Source of the DNA: Aspergillus flavus
Lineage: Eukaryota > Ascomycota > Eurotiomycetes > Eurotiales > Aspergillaceae
Assembly (NCBI RefSeq): GCF_009017415.1
Contig: NC_092403.1
Location: 2,542,001 to 2,606,000 of the forward strand
Direction: 5' to 3'
DNA: 64,000 nt
The position numbers and the translations under genes are program-made. The stretch's first letter is position 1. The number at the start of each line of letters is the position of its first letter. Below are positions 11,936 through 24,100 of the stretch, in pieces. The notes beneath the pieces are model-generated. The model did no database searches, was not told where the DNA came from, and was given only the letters and a program-made list of their open reading frames with translations.

Positions 11936-12114
11936 TATTGATTCTGTTCCCTTTTCCCTTGCCGAGTGTATAATGCTACTCGCAACCGATGGCAGGAGGT
12001 GTGTAGTATCTAGAGCACTTTTAACTGAGCTGACCTCTGCATTGGCCTAAACTCACACGCAAATAAGGTCTCCGATGCTGTGACCAAACAGTAGGCAAAG
12101 ATTCCCAAGTTTGG

Positions 12115-12239
12115 TCGGGTTCAACTACACCGACCCGATATATGTAATTGTATTGCTCACTCTGGGCGTCCAACCGTAGATCATGTTTCGCGGTTACTGT
12201 TCCAGGTACTCTTATCGGCCATCGGCGCCGCCAGCCGAT
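12115..12239. promoter_or_regulatory. Two CGG/CCG inverted repeats in the AtuA-like/esterase divergent promoter
   Basis: TCGGGT and ACCCGA form an inverted pair with a 12 base spacer at 12115-12138. ATCGGC and GCCGAT form another with a 7 base spacer at 12221-12239. Both have the inverted CGG layout of Zn2Cys6 dimer sites and sit between starts at 11935 and 12485. The function is inferred from position and from the similar sites near 7.4 kb. Confidence 0.4.
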
Positions 12240-12484
12240 ATATCGGGGTTTCGGTCCTAGACCATGGATGATCCCATTTAAGGTTCAAAAGAATATTTCT
12301 TGAAATATTCAACCGGTAGATATTACCCGCCCATCAATCATGACTCGTGGAGCATTGTCGACCTTCCCAGGTGGGGAGGAAATCAATGTCCTGAGAAATT
12401 GATGTCCCTCAGAACTTAAAAACCCCGTTTTGCTTTGAAGTCACGACTGGCAGCCATCGAATCTCATTTCCCCTGCCACTTACA

Positions 12485-14119
12485 ATGAGAGTATTATCTA
12501 TAACCTACGTATTTGCGGTCCTACAAGTCGTCAAGGGCATCCCGCTGGGGCGGCAAGAGAAAGTGGGCTGTGCAAGTCTCGCTGGAGCCCAGATTGACAA
12601 TGCGGCACATATCCATCACGCTCAAAATGTGCCTATAGGAGGGCTCACGCTATCCAGTAATGGAAGTCCCGTCAGAAATGAGCTTCCTCTCTGCCATGTT
12701 CAAGGAACCATTAACTACATGGCTGGCGGGGATGCTACGCCGGACCCACGCGGGAATAACACCCTTACCTGGGAACTATTCCTTCCAGACCAGTATCATT
12801 ACAATGGACGTTTCCTTGCCGTTGGTAAGGGTTGACCAACTATATCTAAGGGGAGTACACTAATCGAGGCTCTAGGAAACGGAGGCTTCGCTGGCGATAT
12901 TGATAACTCCACCATGCTCACAAACCTCAATTCCGGCTTCGCAGTCGCAGGTTGTGACAGTGGACACCCACTACTCGAAAGTGAAGCCAGTGGACCTAAC
13001 GACTCTGTACCGTTCTTAGACGATATCGCGAAGGTGAAAGCCTGGATCCACAATTCAATAGCCATGACCACCAATGTCACGCGATCCATCACTGCAAACT
13101 ATTACGCTGAGCAACCAGCCTACAGTTATTTCTGGGGCTGCTCAACTGGCGGTGCCCAGGGCTATGCACTTGCACAGTACCATCCTACCTTGTTTGATGG
13201 TATCTATGCTGGAAGTCCGGGAAATTGGTACAGTCACTTGATACTGAGCTTCCTCTGGAATGGACTACATGCGACTGGGGAGGGGTTTATGAGTCAGGAT
13301 GCTTTGAATCTCATCACGAAAAGAACAGTAGCTGCCTGTGATGAGCTAGATGGTGTCAAAGACGGGTTGATTGAGAATCCGTTGAGGTGTGACTTTGATA
13401 TCAGAACACTGGAATGCCAGCCCGGTCAGACTGCCATCAGCAACAATAAGACTGTGTGTCTTACTCCAGCCCAAATTCAATCGACACTCCAGATTTATGC
13501 CGGGCCGAAGGATCAACGTACCGGAAAGCAGATCTATCCCGGCTTCGACCTGGGCTCAGAAAACGGTTGGCTGGCCCAGGAAACATATCTGTACTCCTCG
13601 TACGCGGCTCCTATTCTTCGCCAGCTAGTCTTCAAAGACAAAACGTATAATGTCACATTTTTCAACTGGGGCTCTGATGTCGATCATCTAGACCACACTG
13701 CATCACCGGCCATTGACGAAATCTCTCCTGACCTGTCGGCATTCAGTCAGCGAGGAAGCAAGTTAATCACGCTTCAAGGATGGGCAGATCAGTACAATGC
13801 AGCTACGTGGCCAATCGAGCACCTGAAACAAATCCAGTCGACTATGAAAGGGCAAGATGTCTCAGATTTTATCCGCTTGTTCATGGTCCCTGGGGGTGGA
13901 CACTGTGGGGCCAATTCAGCGTATACTCACGTACCCGCCACTTACCATGCTCTTGATGCTTTGTTGCCGTGGGTGGAGGATGGGATTCAGCCCGGGGAAG
14001 TCATGAGCTCGGCACCTCCTGATGGGTCGAATACAACTAGGAAACTGTGTGTATGGCCCAAGGAGGCGAGATTTCTTAATGGAAGCCCGGGCGATTGGCA
14101 GAGTTACACATGTGTTTAG
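12485..14119 (+). CDS. Secreted tannase/feruloyl esterase family protein
   Basis: Two exons (12485-12824 and 12876-14119) give 527 residues. A signal peptide (VLSITYVFAVLQVVKG) leads an alpha/beta-hydrolase of the tannase/feruloyl esterase family, which cuts ester bonds of gallate or ferulate. The nucleophile motif is GCSTGGAQ, with the Cys beside the Ser that forms the family's CS-D-HC disulfide. The acid is expected in GWADQYNA and the histidine in VPGGGHCG, where the partner Cys follows His, so all three catalytic residues are present. The calcium-binding-loop region around DELDGVKDGLIENPLRCDFD is also conserved. Many N-glycosylation sites are visible. It is transcribed divergently from the AtuA-like gene. 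Released phenolic or organic acids could be the cargo of the Dal5-like transporter, which is inference. Confidence 0.92.
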
Positions 14120-14842
14120 GTATCATGACCGCAGATATATCACGTAGAGAATATTATCGCTCATTTATCTTCAATATTGTTTACTGGTTGCATGATTGGG
14201 AATACAACGCGGGTAGTATAGGATAGCCCCCTTATGATGTCCCTCTTACTGAGTCCCTCACGATACCACTCATCTTTCAGGTGTCCTTCTAAGACTGACC
14301 GTCATCACCAAGAGCCTGGTAGATTCTGTGTTCCTCAGGGGCTATATCCAAAGAATTCGAATATCCAAGGTGGGAGTCCATGCTCCCGACAGCCGAAAGA
14401 GTTGCTTGACAAAGAATAAGCTGTGTTACCCTCGGCATCAAGTTTAGTATGGATCAACTAGTCTTTCTTTGCTAGCATTGCTTGGCGGGGTCACCAGTTG
14501 AGTTAGTTTCGTTGCCCCATTTGCCCAGTTCCTTGAGAATCTGTTTGCCAAAAAGGGTCTTTACCCACTGCTTAGAAGGATTTTCATGTAATTTTTCAAA
14601 GACCTTTCTAAATGAAATTAATTTCGGCTGAATCTAGAATACCTACTTGCTACACGGAAATTGACCTCTGTACGCAAGCCGCACTTTACAAAGAAGTAGG
14701 CAAGGTCTCTTCTCATGCGATCAGATAACCCGACGATGAATATATCCGGCTCTATAACCCAGCACCCTGTTGAGATAACTTAAATCATCCCTATTTTCCT
14801 CTCTTCGAAGTCCTGTCAGTCACTATCTTCTACACCGCAGAG
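14120..14842. other. Intergenic with probable promoter
   Basis: About 720 bases without a convincing gene; one 61-codon frame at 14234 has no recognisable content. A pyrimidine-rich stretch directly precedes the next start. Confidence 0.45.
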
Positions 14843-15743
14843 ATGTTTCGAACTTATATCCTCATTGCTTTCTATCTCTCAGCGGTAGCTGTCAGTATAA
14901 GATTTGGACCCGGAAGCCAAGCCGGAAGCAGTGGAACAGGGGGAGTTTATGAAAATACGATCCAGCCCCCACAGTCTTCAACCCGACAAATCCACGACCA
15001 ATGCGTGGGTGTCAAGATACTACCGGCAAGGAACATAAACGCAGCACCACCGGAGCCAAACAGAGGTGGAGCCAACAGAGCTCCTCAACCTGGCTCAAAC
15101 GCGATAATTCCAGAGCCAGTATATGGACAACTTGGACCGAACACGGGTGAGCCACCCGTACCTCCCAACACACCCATGAAACGCGAACCTGTACCGCCGC
15201 CGAACGAAGCAGCACCCCCTGCCAGCAACAGAAACCAACCAGTCGGAAACTCGGATGCACCGCCGCAGCTGCCTCGGGCAAAGCTGTTCGGTAATTGTAG
15301 ATCCAATGGCAGGGATGCGCGTCCTACAGAGGTGGTCTTGGATAATTGTCTTGGTTGGGATACTGTTAGCGAGGCATTGGTCGCGTTACCGAAGTATGCA
15401 TATCCCCATGCTCTTTCTATTCATATTTATTGTTAGCTGGGTTTGTACGTCATGGATACTAAGTACTACATCTAGTGGACAAGGACTGGCGAGGGGTGGT
15501 TGCTGGGGCTGTGAATATGTCAAGATCTCTCAGGACAGGTACCGAATCGATTGTTGGTGCGATAATGTGGCCCGACGCCCCTTGGAATACGTTGCTCGGG
15601 GATCACAGCGACGGGCGGCTAAGGTCACGTTTAATCAGGGTAAGTCTTGAATGAATGGTAAGCTGATTTCAAGCTAACATGCTATAGATGGGGTGTTCCG
15701 GTTAGTCAATGGCCAGCTCGCCTGCCCTGCACAAAGGTCTTGA
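14843..15743 (+). CDS. Secreted proline-rich protein with possible CVNH-like C-terminus
   Basis: Three exons (14843-15393, 15476-15639, 15688-15743) give 256 residues. A signal peptide (MFRTYILIAFYLSAVAVS) is followed by a low-complexity Pro/Asn/Gly region at about residues 75-135, then a cysteine-containing C-terminal half. The latter reads LFGNCRSNG and VVLDNCLGW, then GGCWGCEYVKISQDRYRIDCWCDN and finally VTFNQDGVFRLVNGQLAC. That spacing resembles the two half-repeats of the cyanovirin-N homology fold (paired Cys, a short strand, then NxxGxLxC), but the match is by eye and insertions would be needed. Both introns have good sites, 82 and 48 bp, and keep frame. It could be a secreted carbohydrate-binding lectin; the alternative is an unclassified cell-wall protein. 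Neighbours do not help. Confidence 0.6.
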
Positions 15744-16404
15744 AAGCGAGGTTTTCATTTTACCATGAATGGTGATTGTGATGATTTAGGGTTGGGAGCA
15801 CAGGGGACGTTGAACATTTCCGATGACCTCAACCAGCCATAGATTGCTATCATAGATATTGATCTCGTTACCCGCTTATCTCACATTAGCCCTAATACGA
15901 ACATTTAACCACTCCATTGGGTCAGAAGCCTATACATCCTAAGCAGCTTCGCGTAGCTAACGAGCTCGAAGACAAAATTGATTTGCTTATAAGTGGATAT
16001 CAATTTGCAGATCGACTGGTGGCTCCGTTACCCTATCCACAGCGTATATATAGCCGATCAGAAGAGCAGCAAAGACCTGGACCAAATGCCCAAGCTTTTA
16101 GCCGTACCGTTAGCCTATGGGAGGACTAAAATAATTGGATGTCTTCTCCGAATGGCCCCCAATAACAGCCGATTCGATTCTGGGAAAGGATCAGCGTGTT
16201 TTAGTCCTCTTTAATCGCTGCTAATATTAATTAAACTCGCCAAGGCAGACACGGCCTCGATTCGATTCAGGGACCAATGTTGATCCTGCGAAATCTCACT
16301 CTGGATCGTCAAGGCGCATGTCGATTCTGAACTTCCTCTATTTGTTCACTCTGACATGGCAAATCAACCCCGGATGCTACATATTCACCCTTTAACCACA
16401 AAAT
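15744..16404. other. Intergenic with probable promoter
   Basis: About 660 bases. The only frames (from 15917 and 15993) are short and featureless. The segment just before 16405 is A+T-rich and would serve as the DUF6536 promoter. Confidence 0.4.
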
Positions 16405-18720
16405 ATGTCCCAAAAAACATTTGACCGGGCGGAAACGGTAGAACTGCTTTCAATTCCACGAGATGAAGAACCACTAGGGCCGAACTCGTCCAGCGAAGAC
16501 GGAACAGATCTCAGCGACCGGACAGGAGTCCAATCGACGCGAAAACACCGAAAGAAGCGCAAAACGGAAAACTGGAAACGGTCGTTATATCTAGGCTCGT
16601 TATCAAGTATTATCGTACTACTGTTTAATGTTTCCTTTGTCGCCTGGGCCGTGTCGCATCATGATCTTACAGAAGATCGCGGGGTACTCTACACCGGCGA
16701 TTGTACCAAGACCAAGAGAATGAGTACTGGGATTCATTTGGTCATCAACATTTTAAGCACTGCTCTGCTTTGCGCAAGTTCCTATACTATGGTAGAGAGA
16801 TGTTTCTTTTACCTGTAGGGATGGTGCTTAGATCCTGACAGTCAGACAGCAATGCCTATGCGCCCCTACACGAGCGGAGATTGATCGCGCACATCAGAAG
16901 AATCAATGGCTGGATATCGGTGTGCCTAGCATGCGGAATTGGTTTCGAATCTCGAAAATGAAACTCATTCTTTGGCTGATTCTCGCGCTATCGTCTCTCC
17001 CGCTTCATCTATTGTACGTACATATTGGTTACTCTACGTTCAGTTCATATACTTATCAGAAATATTAACTGTAAGAACAGTTACAACTCGACCATCTTCT
17101 CCACAATCACAAACCTCGAGTACGAAATATTTGCAGGAAACAAGCCGTTCTCCGATTTTAACGCGAACAACGTCCGCCCACCTCACGATTTTATAGACAA
17201 GAATAACACCATGTATACGAACCCCTACTTCTCATTCTCAAGAATGCTTGACAAAGGACTCCACAACGAGCTCTACCGTCTGGAAAATGCCGACTGCATG
17301 TCCGCCTATGCCACGAACTTCCAATCCGAATACGGCAGCGTACTTTTACTCACTGACGACTTTCACCCAAACGACACCGACTTTGACTTTCTATCAATTC
17401 AGGGAGCCTCTACCCCGGTAAAAGGAAACAATCCATACGCTTGGATGTGTTGCAATCAAACCGTGTACGCCTGCGATATGCAGACTTTATGCCGCGACCA
17501 ACTTCCGGAGATCCGTACTCATGTTGATAACTGGATAGTCGGTGGCTACCGCGTGAATTATTGCCTGGCGGAGAAAGTTCCAGGAAATTGCAAGCTAGAG
17601 TACAGTCTCCCTCTAGCTATTATCGTTATCGTGTTCAATACTGTCAAGGCGATCATCATCTGCGCCGTGGCCCTCACGATGACCGACCTACCCATCCTCA
17701 CAACCGGCGACGCACTAGCTTCATTCCTCAAGACCCCCGAGATAAGAGATAGAGACCACTGTCTCATGACCAAAGCCCTAGCCAAGAATCCACCCTCCAA
17801 ACCCCTTCCCTACAAAGCAAAGCCCCAAAGATGGGCTACCGCAGTCTCAACAGTCCGATGGATCATCTGCATAATATGGTAGGTACACCATATTCCCCCC
17901 ATTACCAAAGCCAACACCACCCCCACTAACAAAACCCCACATAACCAGCTACACAATCGCCATCGCAATCTGCATCGGCCTCCTCTGCTTCGGTCTCAGC
18001 CAAATCACCAACAAAGGCAACCTCTGGTCCGGCCTCGGTATCACAAACACCGAAACCCTAATCAGCGGAAACACCTGGCCCCCTTCCCTCCTCACCAACA
18101 CCATCATAGCAAACACACCCCAAATTATCTTCTCCATGCTCTACTTCGCCTCCAACAGCGTCCTCACAACCATGACCCTCGCCGCGGAATGGAGCAACTA
18201 CGCCCTCCACCGAAAAGGTCTCCGCGTCTCCTCAACCCCACAGGGCTCCCAACGTACGACCTATTTCCTCTCTTTGCCTTATACATACGCTATCCCGTTG
18301 TTGATATTCTCGACCGTGTTACATTGGCTCATATCCCAGAGTTTATTCCTCGTCAATGTGGAAACATATGATATGCAATTAGAGCGGTTCCGGCTATTTG
18401 ATTTCGCGACGTGTGGATATTCTCCTGTTGCTATTGTTTGTGCCATTGTTGTTGGTGGGGTCATGGTTTTTGGGCTGGTGGGGTTGGGGTTCAGGAGGTT
18501 TGGGTCTGGTATGCCTGTCGCTGGGAGTTGTAGTTTGGCTATTGCTGCTGCGTGTTATCCTGGGGTTTCTTCGGTAGATGGGGGTAGGGATGCGGTGGAG
18601 ACTATGCCCCTGCGTTGGGGGGTTGTGTATCAGGGGACTGGGGATGGAGTGGAGGTTGGACGTTGTAGTTTTTCTAGTGGGGAGGTTGAAATGCCGGTAG
18701 ATGGGGTGCTTTATCGGTGA
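16405..18720 (+). CDS. DUF6536 multi-pass membrane protein
   Basis: Four exons (16405-16791, 16850-17013, 17081-17878, 17949-18720) give 706 residues. A charged cytoplasmic N-terminus ends with the basic run RKHRKKRKTENWKR, after which TM1 (LGSLSSIIVLLFNVSFVAW) begins. Further helices include LILWLILALSSLPLHLL, restored across an intron to LLYNSTIF, a motif typical of this fungal family. A large extracellular loop has paired cysteines (WMCCNQTVYACDMQTLC) and N-glycosylation sites. Four or more helices follow, as does a G/V-rich tail. The family is widespread in filamentous fungi, often near secondary-metabolite or secreted-protein genes, and has no known biochemical role. Base composition flips within the last exon from strongly C-rich to strongly G/T-rich near 18300. 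Confidence 0.85.
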
Positions 18721-19301
18721 TGGTGTTGTTTTTTTGTATTATTAGGGTTTTGATACATGGAGTCTGTTTATTTTGTGATTAGGGTTATGTTACTTTTCAT
18801 ATACTGGGGTAGAGTTGGGAGAATTAGTTTGTTCTCTAGGATAGTATTGTAAATTGGAACCAGTTCCAGCATATGCATGCTTTGGTTCTCAAAGTGAAAA
18901 TGTTATATTCACTGATTGAAATAATGAATAGACTCAATGCCACGATATATCCATACCGATGTCCGTATACTCAATGAAAGCCGAAGGCAAAGAGAGAGAT
19001 AGAAAGAGAAAAATCAAGGAAAGGTAGAAAAGGTAGAAAGAAAGTACATACTGTAAACACAGTATATAAACAGGTGATAAGACAACAAGGTGGTATCCAA
19101 GAACGAAAAAAGAAAATCCAACATAAAATCAGAACTCATACATATACAATCAAAACCGTCATAAACTGCGCAAAAGGTATTAGAACATATGAAACACACC
19201 GTCTGCGTATATACACCGTGTATCCAAGCACATTAGCATATTAATATATACAGGCCTCGACAGAGTAAGCCCTATTGCGTTCCACGAGCCCGAGAAGCCG
19301 A
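18721..19301. other. Intergenic between convergent genes
   Basis: About 580 bases of A+T-rich and purine-rich sequence (GAAAGAGAAA-like run near 18990-19040). It likely holds two 3' untranslated regions; no gene seen. Confidence 0.5.
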
Positions 19302-21153
19302 TCAGACAGCCTCCTCCTTAATGGGATCAGAGGATCTGCGACTCTTAACAAACTTGGGCCATGTATTAGTGAGAACGAGATACTTGATACTCTTCTCGGC
19401 GTCGTTAAAGACAGTTGGCCCGAAGGCCTCGGGGACTTCGCCCCAGAATTGCACGCGGTCGTCTGAGGACACTGGGTGGAGCTCGACCTGGGAGCCGTTG
19501 CCAAAGCTGGGTGAGGAAAGAGATTTCATGGGGAAACTGGGGGTATCGAAAGGAGTGACGGGGTCGACGGCAGCGCGCTTCTCGCCGTACAGGGAACGAG
19601 CAGGGCCCTCGAAGATGTTTTCGAGCTTTCGGAGATCTTGGGAGGAGATGTTCACGGGAAACTCGGCCTGGCTAACGCTGATAAACTTAACGTAGATATG
19701 CAATGCGCGGTTGAACCGTTCGTGGAGCAACTCTTTCATGTTATTGTCCATGGGGTCGGTGTTTTCTCGGAGCGCCTTGGGTAGCGAGTTCTTCCATTCG
19801 GCGACGCTGGTGAGGAAGGCGACATTCTCGCCGGAAAAGTCGTTGAGGGCGGAGAATTTCTGGAGAGGAGCGGGGTTACGTTCTAGGACGTGTTCCAGGG
19901 CGCCCATGGTTAGGATACTGTCGCGGGAGCCGGTGGTATCGACGGAACCGTTGTGGGATTTCCAGCCGGACATCATGGAATCGACCAAGGTAGGGATGGA
20001 GTTGAGGGACCTGGCTTCTGAACCAGACTTCCTCATTTTTGACTCCCACTGCTCGATCGCGTTGAACGTCTCTTGGCGGAGGGCGTGGTGGCGCATCACC
20101 TCCCAGCAGGGAAGAAAGACAGTGAAAATTTCCATGATCCAAATGGACAGGCAAATCCTATACCACGTCAGAAAGTTGTTTTTCCAAATATATAGACGAA
20201 GGGCTTACCACTGCGGAGGAATCCAGTACTGGTTGACTACCTGCATGGCAGGAACGTAGAGAGCGATGAGCCACATCGGGGTAGCGTGGAGGCTGCGTAA
20301 GATGTTAATGATAAAACCCTCTCTTCTTTACTTTTCATACTCACTTGGCGATAGCGCAGCCAATGGTCTGGACTCGCCAGCCTTGGGTATCATGGATATG
20401 GCGAGCTTTCCAGAGCACGAAGGGAGCGACAATCCAGGCCCAAAAGAACTGAAAAAACGCGGTGGGCCACCTAATCTGGGTTAGTATCAACTGAAATCGG
20501 GCGACCGCTTCACATCAGCATCCATGGTGTTCTTACCATTCCCAGCCTGTGCCCTGTTTTGCGGCCTGCTCCGATGGAGTACCCGTAACCTCGGTGCCGG
20601 GAATCCCCCAGGAGCTGTGCCACTTGCGAGAAATCACCCACAGCAGGATAGTGAGGAATATCTGAAAGGACATTGCGATAGCAACGAGGATGAGGATCCT
20701 CTTGGTATAATCGAGTCGGCGGAAGCGAGCAAACAAGCCGCCTTTGGGCTTTTCATCGGGAACAGACTCAGATATACGGCTATTATGGTGGGCAAATTTC
20801 CGCTGGTGCTTTGCGACGTGGAGGAAACGAGTGTTGGAAGCGTGGAATAGGGCTATTCCGCAGCCCAAATAGGTGCCCATGATCCAGTATTGGGCGTCTC
20901 CCGGCATAATGGGACCGATCATAACTCCAAACTGAACCGATGCCCAATACAAATGAAGCAGCACGATAGCTGATAGCGACATACCGATGCCTCGAATTCG
21001 AAGAGTCGGCATGTTGCGATTGGCAATGAGATAGATCATGCCCAGTGCAACGGCGGTCGTCCACACGCCGGCCCAGCATGCCCACCATATGCTCACCGGG
21101 GTGTATACGGCCTGCGGCTTAGTTTCCGGGGTGATTCCGAGTTCCGACCCCAT
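19302..21153 (-). CDS. Seven-transmembrane protein with C-terminal RGS domain
   Basis: Four exons with introns at 20471-20536, 20293-20344 and 20158-20208 splice to 560 residues from ATG 21153. The N-terminal half has about seven hydrophobic helices, the first at [25 protein letters not shown], with the last ones restored by splicing ([24 protein letters not shown] and [28 protein letters not shown]). The C-terminal half is an RGS domain: [35 protein letters not shown], then [13 protein letters not shown] and the closing helices. RGS domains speed GTP hydrolysis on G-alpha subunits. The 7TM-RGS fusion is a known fungal and plant receptor-like class (GprK-type in Aspergillus), which would couple a membrane signal to desensitisation of a G protein. 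The ligand is unknown. A Ser-rich tail with SRRSSDP may be a phosphorylation site. Confidence 0.9.
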
Positions 21154-24100
21154 GATGGCGGTGTTTCGCTGAAAGAATGGCTAAAGGAGCGTGGGTGTAG
21201 TTGGGTAACGTTGGTCAGCGATCGCCAGTCAAGGATGACAAGTTCGTGAGGATATCGAAGCCATGAAGGAAAGAATAAGTCAATGCACCTGCAAGGCAGC
21301 AGTTGGGCACATGGTCACCTTAATGGGTTTGCAGGATCTTAGATTGGCGATATCACTTGCAGATCGGTTCCAGGACGTGCATCCATAGTGACTCTCTAGG
21401 GCCATCTCATTGGAGGTGAGCTAGCCTAGATTGGAAGTCACAAAGGCCCACCCTTGGGACGATTCCTTGGTTTTTTAATCTCGACCCCCTCCGAACTAAC
21501 GATCTGTGATTTGGAATTAATTACTGGCCCACATCCCACGCTAAAATACTACCGTCCATTTCTCACGCTGGATCACCGAAACAAAGCTCAAAAACGAGCG
21601 TTTCCAGTGGAGACGTAGCATCAGAGGGATTATCACGAGCTGGCAGTGAGATCGTCAGATAGCAAACTAGGTCATAACTGTTAACATGCTTGATATAATG
21701 AGGTGTTTCTTGCACCACGTAGGGCGGGATTGCGACGGGTTCACTCGGCGATACCGCCGGTGGACCCAAACTAAAAAAACTAATCCGCGGTCTGGGTCGG
21801 AGTACGTGCCCTATTTCCACGTGAACTAAACCGATCTTGCACGATGTCCCCTTGCACGATGTCTTCATGCACGAATCATACAGTGGATAATGCTCTGGAC
21901 CTGCCTACCTAGGCAGGAGTAGATCTTAACCGAGATGGTGCAATCCGCCGATGGACCAATGTCGTCTCTGCTTAAGGTTTTCACCTTAGTCAGTTAGATG
22001 AATCCTTGTAGCATCGCAATCTCGCCGTTTGCGACCTTTTCCGTTTGCTAATGCTGCTTCGCTTGAGTCGTCCCAAATCCTAGGCTCTTTTTCTTCTTTG
22101 ATATCTTTCGTTGTTGGGTGGAAGATATCCTCTATAATCTCGGCTACAGACCAGTTCATCTATTTTTTTACATCGCTTCGGACTCTCACAACGCACCTCG
22201 GCAATACCCAGTGACCAGTATTCCGGACCTCGTAGGTTCATGGCAGGGATCATAATTAATTAATCTACCCACTAAAAATCCAGCCGATCGGGAATGATCA
22301 GGAGGGATTCAAGATAGGTACCTGCGTCCCGTCTCTAGTGTACACTGTACAGAGTAGACAATCAACATAGGGCGCACGGTCGCACGTGGATATGGCGCTG
22401 TAAGGTACGGACCGTGAGATTGGATTTATAATTAATAGAATCCTTCCGTACATCTCAGTAAAAAAGAGTGAACGACCCATTAATCCGAATGTCCACCCCT
22501 AGCGTCTCTTGGCATTAGGGCTTGAGGTTTTTAGATGGCAATGGCTAGCTGAGCGGTGTGACCAAGTGGAGGGTGTGAGACGACTCAAGAAGTCAGTGGA
22601 GCTGGCAGCCGGTAAAGAAAAACGGGAGCTTGGGATTTAACTATTGTCTCCTGTCTCACCCCAAGGTTCCGCATTTTCCAGTTCTTGAATCCTTGAAAAT
22701 GGAGAGAGTCGCCGATCCTTACGGCATCTAGTTTGAGTCACGTGATATGGTTTGGGTCAACAAACCAAACCAATTCTCGAATCCTGATTCTTGAGGCCAT
22801 TATAATTTAGCCGTAGACCCGGTTAGCAGCTTTGATTTTGTCTTTACCGATGTTACCGATGAATATACCAAAATCAAGAAGTAAGTCATGATTCATGATA
22901 GTAATGTATTAGAACGTGAAACGATCGTGAGTGGGTTTGCGGGTCTTTTATTGGCAAAAATTCTGCTAGTCCCGTCTTAACACGGTTCTAGATATGATTT
23001 AGGAATATACAACGAGCTACTTGCAAGGGGACGGGATATTCAAGGAATATATTGTTAAATAACCTCATATCACTACCCAAGTAGGAAGCGGGTCAAAAGC
23101 TGGAATCGCCACAGTGGCTCTATCTGTCCCACCAACGCTCTTCTTGCAGTACGGCATGACGACATCTGGTGGAGTGGAAGGATCAGCAAGCTCAACTCGG
23201 GAGCATTTCTCAGGGGCCAAAATGATCAACATCTGCAACTTGAGAACAAGAAGACTGTCATTCTCTACTCCGGGATAACTTCTGGAAAACTACGGTGGAT
23301 TTGATGGAGTACTTGAGCGAGCTACACTGTAGCTTGAGAGGATTTTCTCCGCTGAGCTAGAGCAGCACATTCTGGTCGCTGAGTGCATCGTTCATGTACC
23401 GAAAATATCAGACTATCATCGCCCTTGGTTAGCCACTTTTTGCAAGGGGAATAGCTGCCTATATGATCACCTCGTTATCACTATCACGCTCACAGTCAAT
23501 TAAAGTTATCATCCTGCAGTAGGAGATTTTAGCTCCAATCTCTGAGTCTGGGCCCAGTACATAGGTGCTGAATCCGTGCAGAAGAGGGACCTAAACTTTA
23601 CAAGGATGCACTAGCTGCGAGACATCCCGTCGGATATAGACCGAGGATACATTAAGCCATGTGGCAAGCATAAATGGGGTAAGTCGAGAAAGTAGAAAGG
23701 GAACGCAATCAGGGGTTCTAGGTCACCGGAGCGGAGAGAGCCCTGAGTTCTGGCCGAGTCCGGGGAATGTGATTGGGAATGTTGTCGATAACCAACGCGA
23801 GATGTTACGATTGAGAAGGAATCGCATCCCTGCCGCACTATATGCAAGGCTTAGGGTTAATAACAATAGTCATACTTGGCCAAAGGATTTGTTGGTTTTT
23901 TCCCGACTGCGTTACAGTACATGCTTTTGGAAGCCCTAAAGCCAATCGATCATTGTAGGGAGAATATTTCCGATTATATGAGGCGATAGCGAATAAATCC
24001 AGCAATCTGTGATATTTAAGAATTGTGCTGGCCCTGTATTTACGGAGTGCCGTCAGTGTGATAGCTTTTATATACTGACTTCAACCCAGGCTTTCGATAG

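Noticed and set aside
20533..20850. Plus-strand frames under the RGS protein
   Set aside because: They are shadows of exons that encode recognisable helices on the minus strand.
22749..22766. Inverted repeat GGTTTG/CAAACC as a regulatory site
   Set aside because: It is short, lies far from any gene, and is not repeated nearby.
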